Assembly (NCBI GenBank): GCA_902825855.1
Contig: CADECW010000066.1
Coordinates: 1-41,184, forward strand
Length of the DNA: 41,184 nucleotides
Direction of reading: 5' to 3'
Source of the DNA: an uncultured Rhodospirillales bacterium
GTDB taxonomy: Bacteria > Pseudomonadota > Alphaproteobacteria > Reyranellales > Reyranellaceae
This document shows positions 32,426-41,109 of this stretch, piece after piece. Position 1 is the first letter of the stretch. Every line of letters starts with the position of its first letter. The position numbers and the translations under genes are program-made. The notes below the pieces were generated by a model. The model was not told the origin of the DNA. It did not search any database and saw nothing but the letters and a program-made list of their open reading frames with translations.

Positions 32426-33193
32426 TCAGTGATGCAGGATCTGGCCCAGGAACAGCTTGGTGCGCTCGTTGCGCGGGTTGGCGAAGAATTCCTCGGGCTC
32501 GTTCTGTTCGACGATCTCGCCGCGGTCCATGAAGATCACGCGGTCGGCCACGGCGCGGGCAAAGCCCATCTCGTGTGTCACCACCAGCATGGTCATGCCC
32601 TCGCGGGCGAGCTCGATCATGACGTCGAGCACTTCCTTCACCATCTCGGGGTCGAGGGCGGAGGTCGGCTCGTCGAACAGCATGATCTTGGGCCTCATGC
32701 AGAGTGCCCGGGCGATCGCCACGCGCTGCTGCTGGCCGCCCGACAGCTGGCCGGGATACTTGAGCGCCTGCTCGGGGATGCGCACCCGCTTCAGCAGGTT
32801 CATGGCTATTTCCTCGGCATCCTTCTTGGGCATCTTCTTCACCCAGATCGGCGCCAGGGTCAGGTTGTCGAGGATGGTGAGGTGCGGGAAGAGGTTGAAC
32901 GACTGGAACACCATGCCGACTTCGCGGCGGATCATCTCGATGTTCTTGACGTCGTTGGTGAGCGGCACGCCGTGGACCACGAGGTCGCCGGCCTGATGCT
33001 CCTCCAGGCGGTTGATGCAGCGGATCAGCGTCGACTTGCCCGAGCCCGACGGCCCGCAGATGACGATCTTTTCGCCCTCCTTGACGTCGAGGTTGATGTC
33101 GGAAAGCACGTGGAACTGCCCGAACCACTTGTTCACGCCGCGGAGCGTGATCACCGAGGCGACGTTGCTGAGATCGCGAGCCGTGGCGGCCAT
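32426..33193 (-). CDS. aapP: Amino-acid ABC transporter ATPase (AapP/GlnQ-type)
   Basis: A 255-residue ATPase. Walker A is GPSGSGKST, the signature is LSGGQQQRVAIARAL, Walker B is IMLFDEPTSALDPE, and the switch His is in VVTHEMGFA. Its sequence is of the polar amino-acid uptake type. AGGAGAAACGGTC precedes the ATG at 33193. It is the last gene of the aap operon, 20 bp after aapM. Confidence 0.95.
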   Translation of the reverse strand: MAATARDLSNVASVITLRGVNKWFGQFHVLSDINLDVKEGEKIVICGPSGSGKSTLIRCINRLEEHQAGDLVVHGVPLTNDVKNIEMIRREVGMVFQSFNLFPHLTILDNLTLAPIWVKKMPKKDAEEIAMNLLKRVRIPEQALKYPGQLSGGQQQRVAIARALCMRPKIMLFDEPTSALDPEMVKEVLDVMIELAREGMTMLVVTHEMGFARAVADRVIFMDRGEIVEQNEPEEFFANPRNERTKLFLGQILHH

Positions 33194-33213
33194 GACCGTT
33201 TCTCCTTGGCCGC

Positions 33214-34494
33214 CTAGCGGCGGGTTCCCTTGTTGAGCTCGACTTCGAGGTACTTGGAGTACCGCGACATCGAATAGCAGAAGACGAAGTAGACGAAGGC
33301 GGCGAAGAGATAGACCTCGCCGGGATAGCCCGCCCACGCCGGATCGACCAGCGCCTGGTTGGCGGTGTTGAGGAAGTCGAAGATGCCGATGATCAGCACC
33401 AGCGAGGTGTCCTTGAAGAAGCCGATGAAGGTGTTGATGAGCGGCGGGATCACCACGCGCAGCGCCTGCGGCAGGATGATCAGCGTCGTCTTCTGCACGT
33501 AGTTCAGCCCCATCGCGTCGGCCGCTTCGAACTGGCCCTTGGGCAGGGACTGCAGGCCGCCGCGGATGATCTCGGCGATGTAGGCGCCGGCGAACAGGAT
33601 GACGGCGACCTGGGCGCGCAGGAACTTGTCGAAGGTGACGCCCGTCGGCAGGAACAGGGGCAGCATGACCGAGGCCATGATCAGCAGGCTGATCAGCGGC
33701 ACGCCGCGGATCAACTCGATGAAGCCCACGCACAGTCCCTTGATCAGCGGCAGGTTGGAGCGCCGTCCCAGCGCCAGCAGGATGCCGTAGGGGAAGGCGA
33801 ACAGCAGACCGTAAGTGGCGAGGATCATCGTCACCGGCAGGCCGCCCCACAGGCCGGTCTCGACGTAGCTGAAGGGCGCGATCGGCAGCTTCCAGTTCGG
33901 CAGGACACCGACGATGCGCAACACGAGGCCGACGAGGCCGATGGCGGCCGCCGCGCGGTAGGCGTTGATCTCCGTCGGCGAGCCGATGCCCTTGCGGAAG
34001 GACATGCCGACCAGACCGAGGACCAGCGCCACGGCCAGGAACAGGGTGAGCGGAATATGGAGCTGGCCGAACATCAGCAGGAAGGTGACGAACGAGCCTA
34101 CGGCCCAGATGATCAGGAGCCGCCACGGCCGCCACATGCGCCGGTCGGAGGTCAGGATCAGCATGGCCAGCATGGCGACGACGGCGAGCAGCGGCCGCCA
34201 TTGCTGCTCATAGGGGAAGGTGCCGAAGAAGATGAGGCGCAGCTTCTCGCGGATCAGCGCCCAGCAGGCGCCGTAGCCGCGGCACTCCGAGCCCTGCGAC
34301 GCCGTGAAGTTGGCGGTGAAGACCGCCCATTCCAGGAACCACGACAGGATCCAGACCATCGCCACGATCAGGACGACGGTGGTGATGCCGTTGGCCCAGC
34401 TCGAGAACAGGTGCTTGCGCGCCCAGCCGATGGGGCCGCTGTCGTCTACGGGGGGAGCGAGCTGCTTGCGCTCGCCGACGGGCATGTCGGTCAT
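33214..34494 (-). CDS. aapM: General L-amino-acid ABC transporter permease AapM
   Basis: A 426-residue inner-membrane permease. Like AapM, it is longer than simple HisM-type permeases, with an N-terminal multi-helix extension (residues 35-190) before the core domain. The core carries the ATPase-coupling loop QFEAADAMGLNYVQKTTLIILP (in part: EAADAMGLNYVQ). It pairs with AapQ to form the heterodimeric channel for broad L-amino-acid uptake. The start is 3 bp after the aapQ stop, with GGGAG upstream. Confidence 0.93.
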   Translation of the reverse strand: MTDMPVGERKQLAPPVDDSGPIGWARKHLFSSWANGITTVVLIVAMVWILSWFLEWAVFTANFTASQGSECRGYGACWALIREKLRLIFFGTFPYEQQWRPLLAVVAMLAMLILTSDRRMWRPWRLLIIWAVGSFVTFLLMFGQLHIPLTLFLAVALVLGLVGMSFRKGIGSPTEINAYRAAAAIGLVGLVLRIVGVLPNWKLPIAPFSYVETGLWGGLPVTMILATYGLLFAFPYGILLALGRRSNLPLIKGLCVGFIELIRGVPLISLLIMASVMLPLFLPTGVTFDKFLRAQVAVILFAGAYIAEIIRGGLQSLPKGQFEAADAMGLNYVQKTTLIILPQALRVVIPPLINTFIGFFKDTSLVLIIGIFDFLNTANQALVDPAWAGYPGEVYLFAAFVYFVFCYSMSRYSKYLEVELNKGTRR

Positions 34495-34497
34495 CGC

Positions 34498-35688
34498 TCA
34501 GCGCTCCCTCAGGGCGATACGTTTGTTGTACCAGTTCATGAAGGCCGAGATCGACAGGCTGACCGAGAGATAGGCCGCCATGATGATCAGCACGTTCTCG
34601 ATCGCCTGGCCGGTCTGGTTGATGGTGACGTTGATCGACGCCACCAGGTCGGGATAGCCAATGGCGATGGCGAGCGAGCTGTTCTTGGTGATGTTGAGAT
34701 ACTGGCTGGTCATCGGTGGCACGATCACGCGCAGCGCCTGCGGCAGCAGCACCAGCCGCATCGCTTGGCCGCGGCTGAGGCCAAGCGCGGCGGCGGCCTC
34801 GCTCTGGCCCTTGTGCAGCGCCAGGATGCCCGACCGCACGATCTCGGCGACGAAGGCAGAGGTGTAGAGCACCAGGCCCAGCAGCAGGGCGATGAACTCG
34901 GGCTGGATCACGCTGCCGCCGTCGAAGTTGAAGCCCTTCAGTTGTGGCCAGCTCATATGGTGCGGCGCGCCCGCCACCAGCCACACCAGAATGGGCAGGC
35001 CGAGCGCCACGCCGAAGCCTGCCGAGATGGACGGGAAGGGCTTGCCGGTCGCGTCCTGGCGTTTCTTCGCCCATCGGTGCATGACGAAGGCGGCAGCGAT
35101 GCCGATCAGGAAGGCGAGGCCGATCCATGTGAAGGCCGGATTGGCGAGCGGTACCGGAAAGTAAATGCCGCGATTGGACAGGAACACGGTATCGAAGAGC
35201 AGGCCGATCGCCTGGCGTGGCCCTGGAAACGCTTCGCTGATCAGCTTGTAGAACAGGAAGAGCCAGAGCAGCAGCGGCACGTTACGGAAGGCCTCGACGT
35301 ACCATTCGCAGATCTTGGCGAGGAGCCAGTTGCTCGACAGCCGGCCGACGCCGAGCAGCGTGCCGAGGATGGTCGCCATGATGACGCCGAGGATCGAGAC
35401 CTTCAGGGTATTCAGGAGGCCGACGAAGATCGCGCGAGCGTAGGTGCTGGCCGGCGAATACTCGATCATCGTGTCGCCGATCTCGAAGCCCGCCTCGCGC
35501 TCGAGATAGTGGAAGCCGCTGGCGATCTTCTGCCGCTCCAGATTCTCGATGGTGTTTGAGACGAGGTACCAGGCGAGCAGGCCGACCAGGCCGACGACGA
35601 CGATCTGGAAAACCCAGCCGCGGATGACGGGGTCGTTCCACGGCGCCACTTTTACACGCGGCGCGGAGTTCAATGCCTCGACTGCCAT
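34498..35688 (-). CDS. aapQ: General L-amino-acid ABC transporter permease AapQ
   Basis: A 396-residue inner-membrane permease of the HisMQ family with the AapQ-type long loop between helices (about residues 80-110, NLERQKIASGFHYLEREAGF). The coupling loop is GQSEAAAALGLSRGQAMR. I chose the ATG at 35688 (MAVEALNSAPRVK) because GGGGGAAAGAGCGG precedes it. It lies downstream of three binding-protein genes and directly upstream of aapM. Confidence 0.93.
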   Translation of the reverse strand: MAVEALNSAPRVKVAPWNDPVIRGWVFQIVVVGLVGLLAWYLVSNTIENLERQKIASGFHYLEREAGFEIGDTMIEYSPASTYARAIFVGLLNTLKVSILGVIMATILGTLLGVGRLSSNWLLAKICEWYVEAFRNVPLLLWLFLFYKLISEAFPGPRQAIGLLFDTVFLSNRGIYFPVPLANPAFTWIGLAFLIGIAAAFVMHRWAKKRQDATGKPFPSISAGFGVALGLPILVWLVAGAPHHMSWPQLKGFNFDGGSVIQPEFIALLLGLVLYTSAFVAEIVRSGILALHKGQSEAAAALGLSRGQAMRLVLLPQALRVIVPPMTSQYLNITKNSSLAIAIGYPDLVASINVTINQTGQAIENVLIIMAAYLSVSLSISAFMNWYNKRIALRER

Positions 35689-35821
35689 CCGCTCTTTCCC
35701 CCTGCCAGCTGCAGTTGCTCCGCAGCCTTCACTGAACGATATCTGCCGCAGTGTAAGATGGAATTCCGCACTTGCAACCAGCCAAAAGAGTTTCCGTTGT
35801 CTGGTGCCTGCTCGCTTTCCC

Positions 35822-35905
35822 GCTGACACACGGTGTCAGCCCGAGCGCAGCGGGGGACCGTTGAGGCAAAGTTGAAAAGGCCCCTCGCTACGCTCGGGAT
35901 AGCAG
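35822..35905. repeat. Palindrome and degraded dispersed repeat between aapJ1 and aapQ
   Basis: GCTGACACACGGTGTCAGC (35822-35840) is a perfect 8-bp inverted repeat with a 3-bp loop. It is followed by cccgagcgcagcggggg, which pairs imperfectly with cccctcgctacgctcggg near 35881-35898. The second part resembles a shortened copy of the dispersed repeat. It lies in the 253-bp gap between the third binding-protein gene and the permease genes, where a hairpin could reduce readthrough or stabilise upstream RNA. The rest of the gap shows no gene. Confidence 0.6.
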
Positions 35906-35941
35906 CTTTTCGCTTCCCGATGGTTACGCGACCTACGTGCA

Positions 35942-36973
35942 CTAACGGATCGGCGGGGCGTACTGCAGGCCGCCCTTCGTCCACAGATTGTTCAGCCCAC
36001 GGTCGATCTTCAGCGGCGTTTCCTTGCCGACGTTGCGTTCGAAGGCTTCGCCGTAGTTTCCGACCTGTTTGACGATGTTGTAGACCCACTTCTCGTCAAG
36101 GCCGAGCGCCTTGCCCATCCCCGGGGTGACGCCAAGGATGCGCTTGATCGTCGGGTTGTCGCTCTTCAGCATCTCGTCGACATTCTTGGAGGTGATGTCG
36201 TACTCCTCGGCCTCGACCATGGCGTACTGCGCCCAGCGGACGATGTCGGCCCACTGGTTGTCGCCATGGCGCACCGCCGGACCAAGCGGCTCCTTCGAGA
36301 TGATCTCCGGCAGGATGATGAAATCTTCCTGCGTCAGCGGTGCCGGCACGTTGGCAGCCCGCGTCGCATAGAGGCTCGAGACGTCCGTGGTGTAGACGTC
36401 GCAGCGGGCGGCGAAGAAGGCGGCGCGGACCTCGTCGACCTTCTCGATGACAACCGGCTTGAAGGACATCTTGTTGGCACGGAAGTAGTCGGCAAGGTTC
36501 AGTTCGGTGGTGGTGCCGGGGGCCACGCAGACCGTGGAACCGTTCAGCTCCTTGGCGCTCTTCACGCCGAGTTTCTTGGGCACCATGAATCCCTGGCCGT
36601 CATAGTAGGTGACCCCGGTGAATTCGAGCCCCAGCGCGGTGTCGCGCGTCAGCGTGATCGTGGTGTTGTTCGACAGGAGGTCGACCTCACCCGACTGCAG
36701 CGCCGTAAAGCGCTGCTGGGAGGTGAGGGGAACGTACTTCACCTTCTCGGCATCGCCGAACACCGCCGCCGCCACGGCGCGGCAGACATCGACCGACAGG
36801 CCTTTCCATTTGCCCTGGCTGTCGGCCAGCATGAAGCCTGCCGTGCCGATGCCGACGCCGCAGATCACCGCCCCGCGCGACTTGACGGCATCGAGATCCT
36901 TCCCGGCCATGGCGCCGGTCGAAACGCTGAACGCGGCAAAGCCGGCTGCCGCCGCCATTAGCACATTGCGCAT
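35942..36973 (-). CDS. aapJ: Amino-acid ABC transporter binding protein AapJ, third copy in transcription order
   Basis: A 343-residue periplasmic binding protein with a signal peptide ending GAMA, then GKDLDAVKSRGAVICGV. It has the AapJ features GTTTELNLADYFRANKM, the RHGDNQWADIVRWAQYAM segment and the C-terminal GGLQYAPPIR shared by all three copies. The residues before the conserved LTRDTALG are NNTTIT, unlike the other copies, so its ligand preference may differ. AGGGGGCTTCA precedes the ATG. It is nearest the permease genes, separated by 253 bp. Confidence 0.93.
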   Translation of the reverse strand: MRNVLMAAAAGFAAFSVSTGAMAGKDLDAVKSRGAVICGVGIGTAGFMLADSQGKWKGLSVDVCRAVAAAVFGDAEKVKYVPLTSQQRFTALQSGEVDLLSNNTTITLTRDTALGLEFTGVTYYDGQGFMVPKKLGVKSAKELNGSTVCVAPGTTTELNLADYFRANKMSFKPVVIEKVDEVRAAFFAARCDVYTTDVSSLYATRAANVPAPLTQEDFIILPEIISKEPLGPAVRHGDNQWADIVRWAQYAMVEAEEYDITSKNVDEMLKSDNPTIKRILGVTPGMGKALGLDEKWVYNIVKQVGNYGEAFERNVGKETPLKIDRGLNNLWTKGGLQYAPPIR

Positions 36974-37104
36974 TGAAGCCCCCTTTTGTGTTTTCTCCCT
37001 GTACCGGAGAGTGTCCGCGGTTGGGGGCGTGCAAGCAACAGGCCAAATGGGGAGCCGGGCAGGGCCATGGCATGGTTCCGTCAGCCTGGGCGAAGCCCGA
37101 CGGG

Positions 37105-37165
37105 CGACGCGGCAACAGAGCAGGTCCACTTCGCTTCGCTTCGCTCGGCTCCGGCTGGGATGATG
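37105..37165. repeat. Partial dispersed repeat between aapJ copies
   Basis: This stretch carries a right-half form of the dispersed repeat: cgacgcggcaacagagcagg, tccacttcgcttcgc, then gctcggctccggctgggatg. The left half is missing. It sits in the 205-bp gap between two binding-protein genes. No gene is seen in the gap. Confidence 0.7.
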
Positions 37166-37178
37166 AGGTTGGTCGTTC

Positions 37179-38207
37179 CTAGCGGATCGGCGGGGCGTAC
37201 TGCAGGCCGCCCTGGGTCCACAGCTTGTTCAGGCCACGGTCGACCTTGAGGGCCGAGTCCTTGCCGATGTTGCGATCGAAGCTCTCGCCATAGTTCCCGA
37301 CCTGCTTGACGATGTTGTAGACCCACTTCTCGTCGACCCCCAAGGCCTTGCCCATGCCCGGGGTGACGCCGAGGATCCGCTTGATGGCCGGATTGTCACT
37401 CTTCAGCATCTCGTCGACGTTCTTGGAATCGATGCCGTATTCCTCGGCCTCCAGCATGGCAAAGAGAGCCCAGCGCACGATGTCTGCGAATTGGTTGTCG
37501 CCGTGGCGGACCACCGGCCCCAGCGGCTCCTTGGAGATGATTTCAGGCAATATCAGGAAGTCGTCGAAGGTGCGCGGCGGCGGCACGTTGGCGGCGCGCG
37601 TCGCCGCCAGGCTCGAGGCGTCGGTGGTGTAGACATCGCAGCGCCCGGCGAAGAAGGCGGCGCGGATCTCGTCGACCTTCTCGATGACGACCGGCTTGAA
37701 GGTCATCTTGTTGGCCCGGAAATAGTCCGCGAGGTTGAGCTCGGTGGTCGTGCCGGGCGCCACGCAGACCGTGGCGCCGTTCAGCTCCTTGGCGCTTTTG
37801 ACACCGAGCGTCTTGGGCACCAGGAAGCTCTGGCCGTCGTAGTAGAAGACGCCGGTGAAATCGAGGCCGAGTGCGGTGTCGCGGGTCAGCGTGTATGTGG
37901 CGTTGCCCATCACCATGTCGACTTCGCCGGACTGCACGGCGGTGAAGCGCTGCTGCGAGGTGAGGGGGACGTACTTCACCTTCTCGGCATCGCCGAACAG
38001 AGCCGCAGCAACCGCGCGGCAGACATCGACGGACAGGCCGCGCCACTTGCCTTGGCTGTCGGCCAGCATGAAACCCGCCGTGCCGATGCCGACGCCGCAA
38101 TTCACCGAACCGCGTGCCTTGATGGCGTCGAGATCCTTGCCCGCCATGGCGGTGTTCGAGAGCAGCAGGCCTGCGAGGCCGGCTGCGGCAGCGATGAACT
38201 TGTGCAT
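37179..38207 (-). CDS. aapJ: Amino-acid ABC transporter binding protein AapJ, second copy in transcription order
   Basis: A 342-residue paralogue of the flanking binding proteins. The signal peptide ends NTAMA, then GKDLDAIKARGSVNCGVGIG. It is closer to the third copy than to the first (shared GVGIGTAGFMLADSQGKW). The pocket stretch before LTRDTALG reads GNATYT. AGGGCTCT lies before the ATG at 38207. Its own promoter would have to lie in the 122 bp after the first copy, beyond an intrinsic terminator. Confidence 0.93.
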   Translation of the reverse strand: MHKFIAAAAGLAGLLLSNTAMAGKDLDAIKARGSVNCGVGIGTAGFMLADSQGKWRGLSVDVCRAVAAALFGDAEKVKYVPLTSQQRFTAVQSGEVDMVMGNATYTLTRDTALGLDFTGVFYYDGQSFLVPKTLGVKSAKELNGATVCVAPGTTTELNLADYFRANKMTFKPVVIEKVDEIRAAFFAGRCDVYTTDASSLAATRAANVPPPRTFDDFLILPEIISKEPLGPVVRHGDNQFADIVRWALFAMLEAEEYGIDSKNVDEMLKSDNPAIKRILGVTPGMGKALGVDEKWVYNIVKQVGNYGESFDRNIGKDSALKVDRGLNKLWTQGGLQYAPPIR

Positions 38208-38277
38208 AGAGCCCTCGGATTCCCTACTCCCCGGCGCGAGTGTAGAGGCGATCATCCGACGCGCAACAGTCCAAATG

Positions 38278-38304
38278 AAAACCGCCGCCCTTCCGGGCGG
38301 CGGT
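38278..38304 (-). terminator. Rho-independent terminator after the first aapJ copy
   Basis: On the reverse strand ACCGCCGCCC, loop GGAA and GGGCGGCGGT form a 10-bp GC-rich stem followed by TTTCATTT. It lies 26 bp after the stop of the binding-protein gene at 38330-39355. It would end or attenuate transcription between the first and second copies. Confidence 0.85.
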
Positions 38305-38329
38305 CGGTTTCAGTTCGCTGGTCTGCTGC

Positions 38330-39355
38330 TCAGCGGATCGGCGGAGCGTACTGCAGGCCACCCTGGGTCCACAGCGCGTTCTGGCCGCGGGCGATCTTGA
38401 GCGGCGAGCCCATGCCGACGTTGCGCTCGAACATCTCGCCGTAGTTACCGACCTGCTTGATGATGTTGTAGACCCACTTCTCGTCGACGCCGAGCGCCTT
38501 GCCCATGCCGGGCGTGACGCCGAGGATGCGCTTGATGGTGGGGTTGTCGCTCTTCATCATCTCGTCGATGTTCTTCGAGGTGATGCCGTACTCCTCGGCT
38601 TCGATCTGGGCGAACAGGGTCCAGCGCACGATGTCGGCGAACTGGTTGTCGCCGTGGCGCACGAGCGGGCCGAGCGGCTCCTTGGAGATGATCTCCGGCA
38701 GGATGATGTAGTCGTCCGGGTTCGGCGCGTTGGCCGCACGGGTCGAGTAGAGGCCCGAGGCGTCCGTCGTGAACACGTCGCAGCGGCCGGCGAAGAAGGC
38801 AGCGCGCACTTCCTCGACCTTTTCGATGACCACCGGCTTGAAGGTCATCTTGTTGGCGCGGAAGTAGTCGGCGAGGTTGAGCTCGGTGGTGGTGCCGGGC
38901 TGCACGCAGACCGTGGCGCCGTTCAGCTCCTTGGCGCTCTTCACGCCGAGCTTCTTGTTCACCATGAAGCCCTGGCCGTCGTAGTAGTTGACGCCGGTGA
39001 AGTCGAAACCGAGGGCGGTGTCGCGCGTCAGCGTCCAGGTCGTGGTGCGGACCAGCAGATCGACCTCGCCCGACTGGAGCGCGGTGAAGCGCTGCTGGGC
39101 GGTCGTCGGCACGAACTTGACCTTGTCGGCATCGCCGAAGATCGCCGCGGCGATGGCGCGGCAGGTGTCGACATCGAGGCCCGTCCACTTGCCCTGGCTG
39201 TCGGCGCTGGCGAAGCCCGCCACACCGGTGGCGACGCCACAGATCAGTGAGCCGCGCGCCTTGATGGCATCGAGGTCCTTGCCGGCGTACGCCGCCCCGG
39301 CGGCGCCGACCAGCGTGGCCGCGACTACGCCGGCGGCCATGTATTTCTTGAGCAT
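38330..39355 (-). CDS. aapJ: Amino-acid ABC transporter binding protein AapJ, first and most canonical copy
   Basis: A 341-residue periplasmic binding protein. The signal peptide ends GAAYA, then GKDLDAIKARGSLICGVATG. The pocket stretch before LTRDTALG reads RTTTWT, the form I expect for standard AapJ. Other marks are GVNYYDGQGFMVNKKLGVKS and the shared C-terminus GGLQYAPPIR. AAGGGAAGGACAA precedes the ATG. It is first in the aap cluster and followed by an intrinsic terminator, so it may be produced in excess over the membrane subunits, as is common for binding proteins. Confidence 0.94.
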   Translation of the reverse strand: MLKKYMAAGVVAATLVGAAGAAYAGKDLDAIKARGSLICGVATGVAGFASADSQGKWTGLDVDTCRAIAAAIFGDADKVKFVPTTAQQRFTALQSGEVDLLVRTTTWTLTRDTALGFDFTGVNYYDGQGFMVNKKLGVKSAKELNGATVCVQPGTTTELNLADYFRANKMTFKPVVIEKVEEVRAAFFAGRCDVFTTDASGLYSTRAANAPNPDDYIILPEIISKEPLGPLVRHGDNQFADIVRWTLFAQIEAEEYGITSKNIDEMMKSDNPTIKRILGVTPGMGKALGVDEKWVYNIIKQVGNYGEMFERNVGMGSPLKIARGQNALWTQGGLQYAPPIR

Positions 39356-39440
39356 TTGTCCTTCCCTTCGTGGTTGCCTCTGCCGTCCTGTCGAGCCTCA
39401 GCCGGCCGCGGACGACGATGGCGGAATTCCTAGGCGATCA

Positions 39441-39469
39441 AACCGCCACGCGCAACGGCGCGCGCGGTT
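39441..39469 (-). terminator. Candidate terminator hairpin after the M23 peptidase gene
   Basis: On the reverse strand AACCGC...GCGGTT, with inner GCGC pairing, forms a stem about 28 bp after the M23 gene stop. Only TTTGAT follows, so the U-tract is weak. It could also lie in the aapJ leader. Confidence 0.35.
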
Positions 39470-39496
39470 CAACTAAGGCTGATTGCGGCCGTCGGA

Positions 39497-40903
39497 TTAC
39501 AGGCGATCAACGTTGCGCGAGGAGAAGGGATTGTGGCTCCACGGCTCCGTGCTCTGCAGGCCACGGAAACGATCGTTGTCCGTGTCCTTGACGCCGGCGG
39601 CCTTGCGGATGTCCTGCTGCCACTGGCGGTAGGCCACCAGGTTCTCGTTGGCGAGCACGCTGTTGAAGCCCTTGCCGGCGATGTAAGGCTGCGGATCGAC
39701 GAACTGGCCGTTCTGGATCACGGAGAAGTGCAGATGCGGGCCGGTCGACCGGCCGCTGGAGCCGACATAACCGATGAGGTCGCCTTTGCGGACGCGACTG
39801 CCCGGACCCATGCCGTCGGCAAAAGCCGACATGTGGGCGTAAAGCGTCTCGAAATTGTCGGCGTGACTGATCTTCACCGTGCGGCCGTAGTTGAAGTACC
39901 AGCCCTGGTGGTTGATCGTGCCGTCGGCCGCCGCGTAGATCGGGCCGCCGGTCTGGCCTTCGAAATCGATCCCGTTGTGGAACCCGCCGCCGCTCGAACG
40001 GCCGTAGTAGCGGCGCATCCCGAACGGTGAGGAAATGCGCGCGCCGCCGCTGGGCTCGGCAAGGCCCGTGTTGCCGAGCCGGCGCCCATTCTCGTCGAAC
40101 CAGCCCTCGGGCTCGTTGGGGGGCGCGAACCACCAGAACGACTTCTTGGCCTTGCCCTCGCCGATGGCTGCGGCGAGCAGCCGCGGCGAGCCGTCGACGG
40201 TGCGGCCCTTCCAGACTTCGACCTTGGTGCCGCCGGTCTGGAAGCCGGCCAATGCCTCGGTCAGCTCCTTGAGCGTGGCGCTGTTGGCGCCGGTCGAGGC
40301 GAGGCTGGTTGCCAGCCCGGAACTGGCGCTCACCTTCACCAGGCCTACCGAGCCGGCCACGAGCGAACGGGCGCCGGCTCCGGCGGCCCGGTTCGCGCTC
40401 GGCACGCTGGACACGCGCTCGTCATCGTTCGCGGTGGCGTTGGGGGCGAGCTTGTAGCCGTAGCTGCCATCCGTCCCGCGGTGCAGCTCTATGGCCAGCG
40501 AGGTCGCGGAATAGAGCTGAAGGGCAGCCAGCCGCTTGGGCTGGCCCGCTCCCTGGGGCTGCAGGACGGCTCGGCCGGAATTGGTTTTCTTGCGGTCGAG
40601 CTGCTCGAGCGCCTTGCCGACAGCCTCGTTGGCGGCCTGGGCGTCGGCCGGATCGATGTTGAGGGCGACAAGCTGATCGGTGACCTGGCCATTTTCACTG
40701 ATGGCAAACGGCTGGATGTCTTCGGAGGGGGCGGCGGCCGCCTTGGGCGCGGCCTTGAGATGGTTCTTGTTGGGCGCCTTGATCTGGGCCATCGACGCGG
40801 TAGAGCAGACAATCTGCAAGGCGGAAAAACTGACAATTGCTAGTAGGCTTGGGACGATTCGCCAGCGTTGAGCGCGTTGATCTCGCGTCGTCTTGAACGC
40901 CAT
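39497..40903 (-). CDS. Exported M23 (LytM-type) peptidoglycan metallopeptidase
   Basis: A 468-residue protein. It has an N-terminal signal or membrane anchor (residues 17-40, ending STASMAQ), a long low-complexity Ala/Ser/Lys middle region, then an M23 domain at about 285-415. Zinc and catalytic residues are H309 and D313 (FHNGIDFEG), H357 (YAHMS) and H390/H392 (GPHLHFSV); all are present, so it should be active. It probably cleaves peptide cross-links in peptidoglycan during growth or division. GGGAGAAGGCTG precedes the ATG. It is upstream of the aap cluster on the same strand, separated by 141 bp. Confidence 0.93.
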   Translation of the reverse strand: MAFKTTRDQRAQRWRIVPSLLAIVSFSALQIVCSTASMAQIKAPNKNHLKAAPKAAAAPSEDIQPFAISENGQVTDQLVALNIDPADAQAANEAVGKALEQLDRKKTNSGRAVLQPQGAGQPKRLAALQLYSATSLAIELHRGTDGSYGYKLAPNATANDDERVSSVPSANRAAGAGARSLVAGSVGLVKVSASSGLATSLASTGANSATLKELTEALAGFQTGGTKVEVWKGRTVDGSPRLLAAAIGEGKAKKSFWWFAPPNEPEGWFDENGRRLGNTGLAEPSGGARISSPFGMRRYYGRSSGGGFHNGIDFEGQTGGPIYAAADGTINHQGWYFNYGRTVKISHADNFETLYAHMSAFADGMGPGSRVRKGDLIGYVGSSGRSTGPHLHFSVIQNGQFVDPQPYIAGKGFNSVLANENLVAYRQWQQDIRKAAGVKDTDNDRFRGLQSTEPWSHNPFSSRNVDRL

Positions 40904-41045
40904 CAGCCTTCTCCCGGTCCATTAAAGTTCAGCTCGACTCTCTCAGGCCTGCAGCGATTTCACCGACCGTCCCCTGATCGGGTCCCCACGCCATGCCCTG
41001 CTAAGGCCAAGTGTGGCCACCGATAATCCACAAGTCCAACAAAAA

Positions 41046-41061
41046 GTTGCAAAAATGCAAC
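41046..41061 (-). terminator. Short hairpin with T-tract, possible terminator in AT-rich gap
   Basis: GTTGCA, loop, TGCAAC is a perfect 6-bp inverted repeat. On the reverse strand it is followed by TTTTTGTT, as for an intrinsic terminator of a gene lying to the right. The 281-bp region 40904-41184 is otherwise AT-richer than average and probably holds the M23 promoter. If a gene starts forward at 41110, the hairpin may instead be regulatory. Confidence 0.35.
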
Positions 41062-41109
41062 ACCCGTGAAAATCCCGTGTTAGCTCATATTTGGCGGCGT
41101 TTCAGGACC

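Noticed and set aside
35942..39355. Large direct repeats suggesting a mobile element
   Set aside because: The similarity is explained by three intact paralogous aapJ genes; there is no transposase or terminal inverted repeat.
39423..39430. GGAATTCC palindrome upstream of the first aapJ
   Set aside because: An isolated 8-bp palindrome without a second copy or regulator context is expected by chance.
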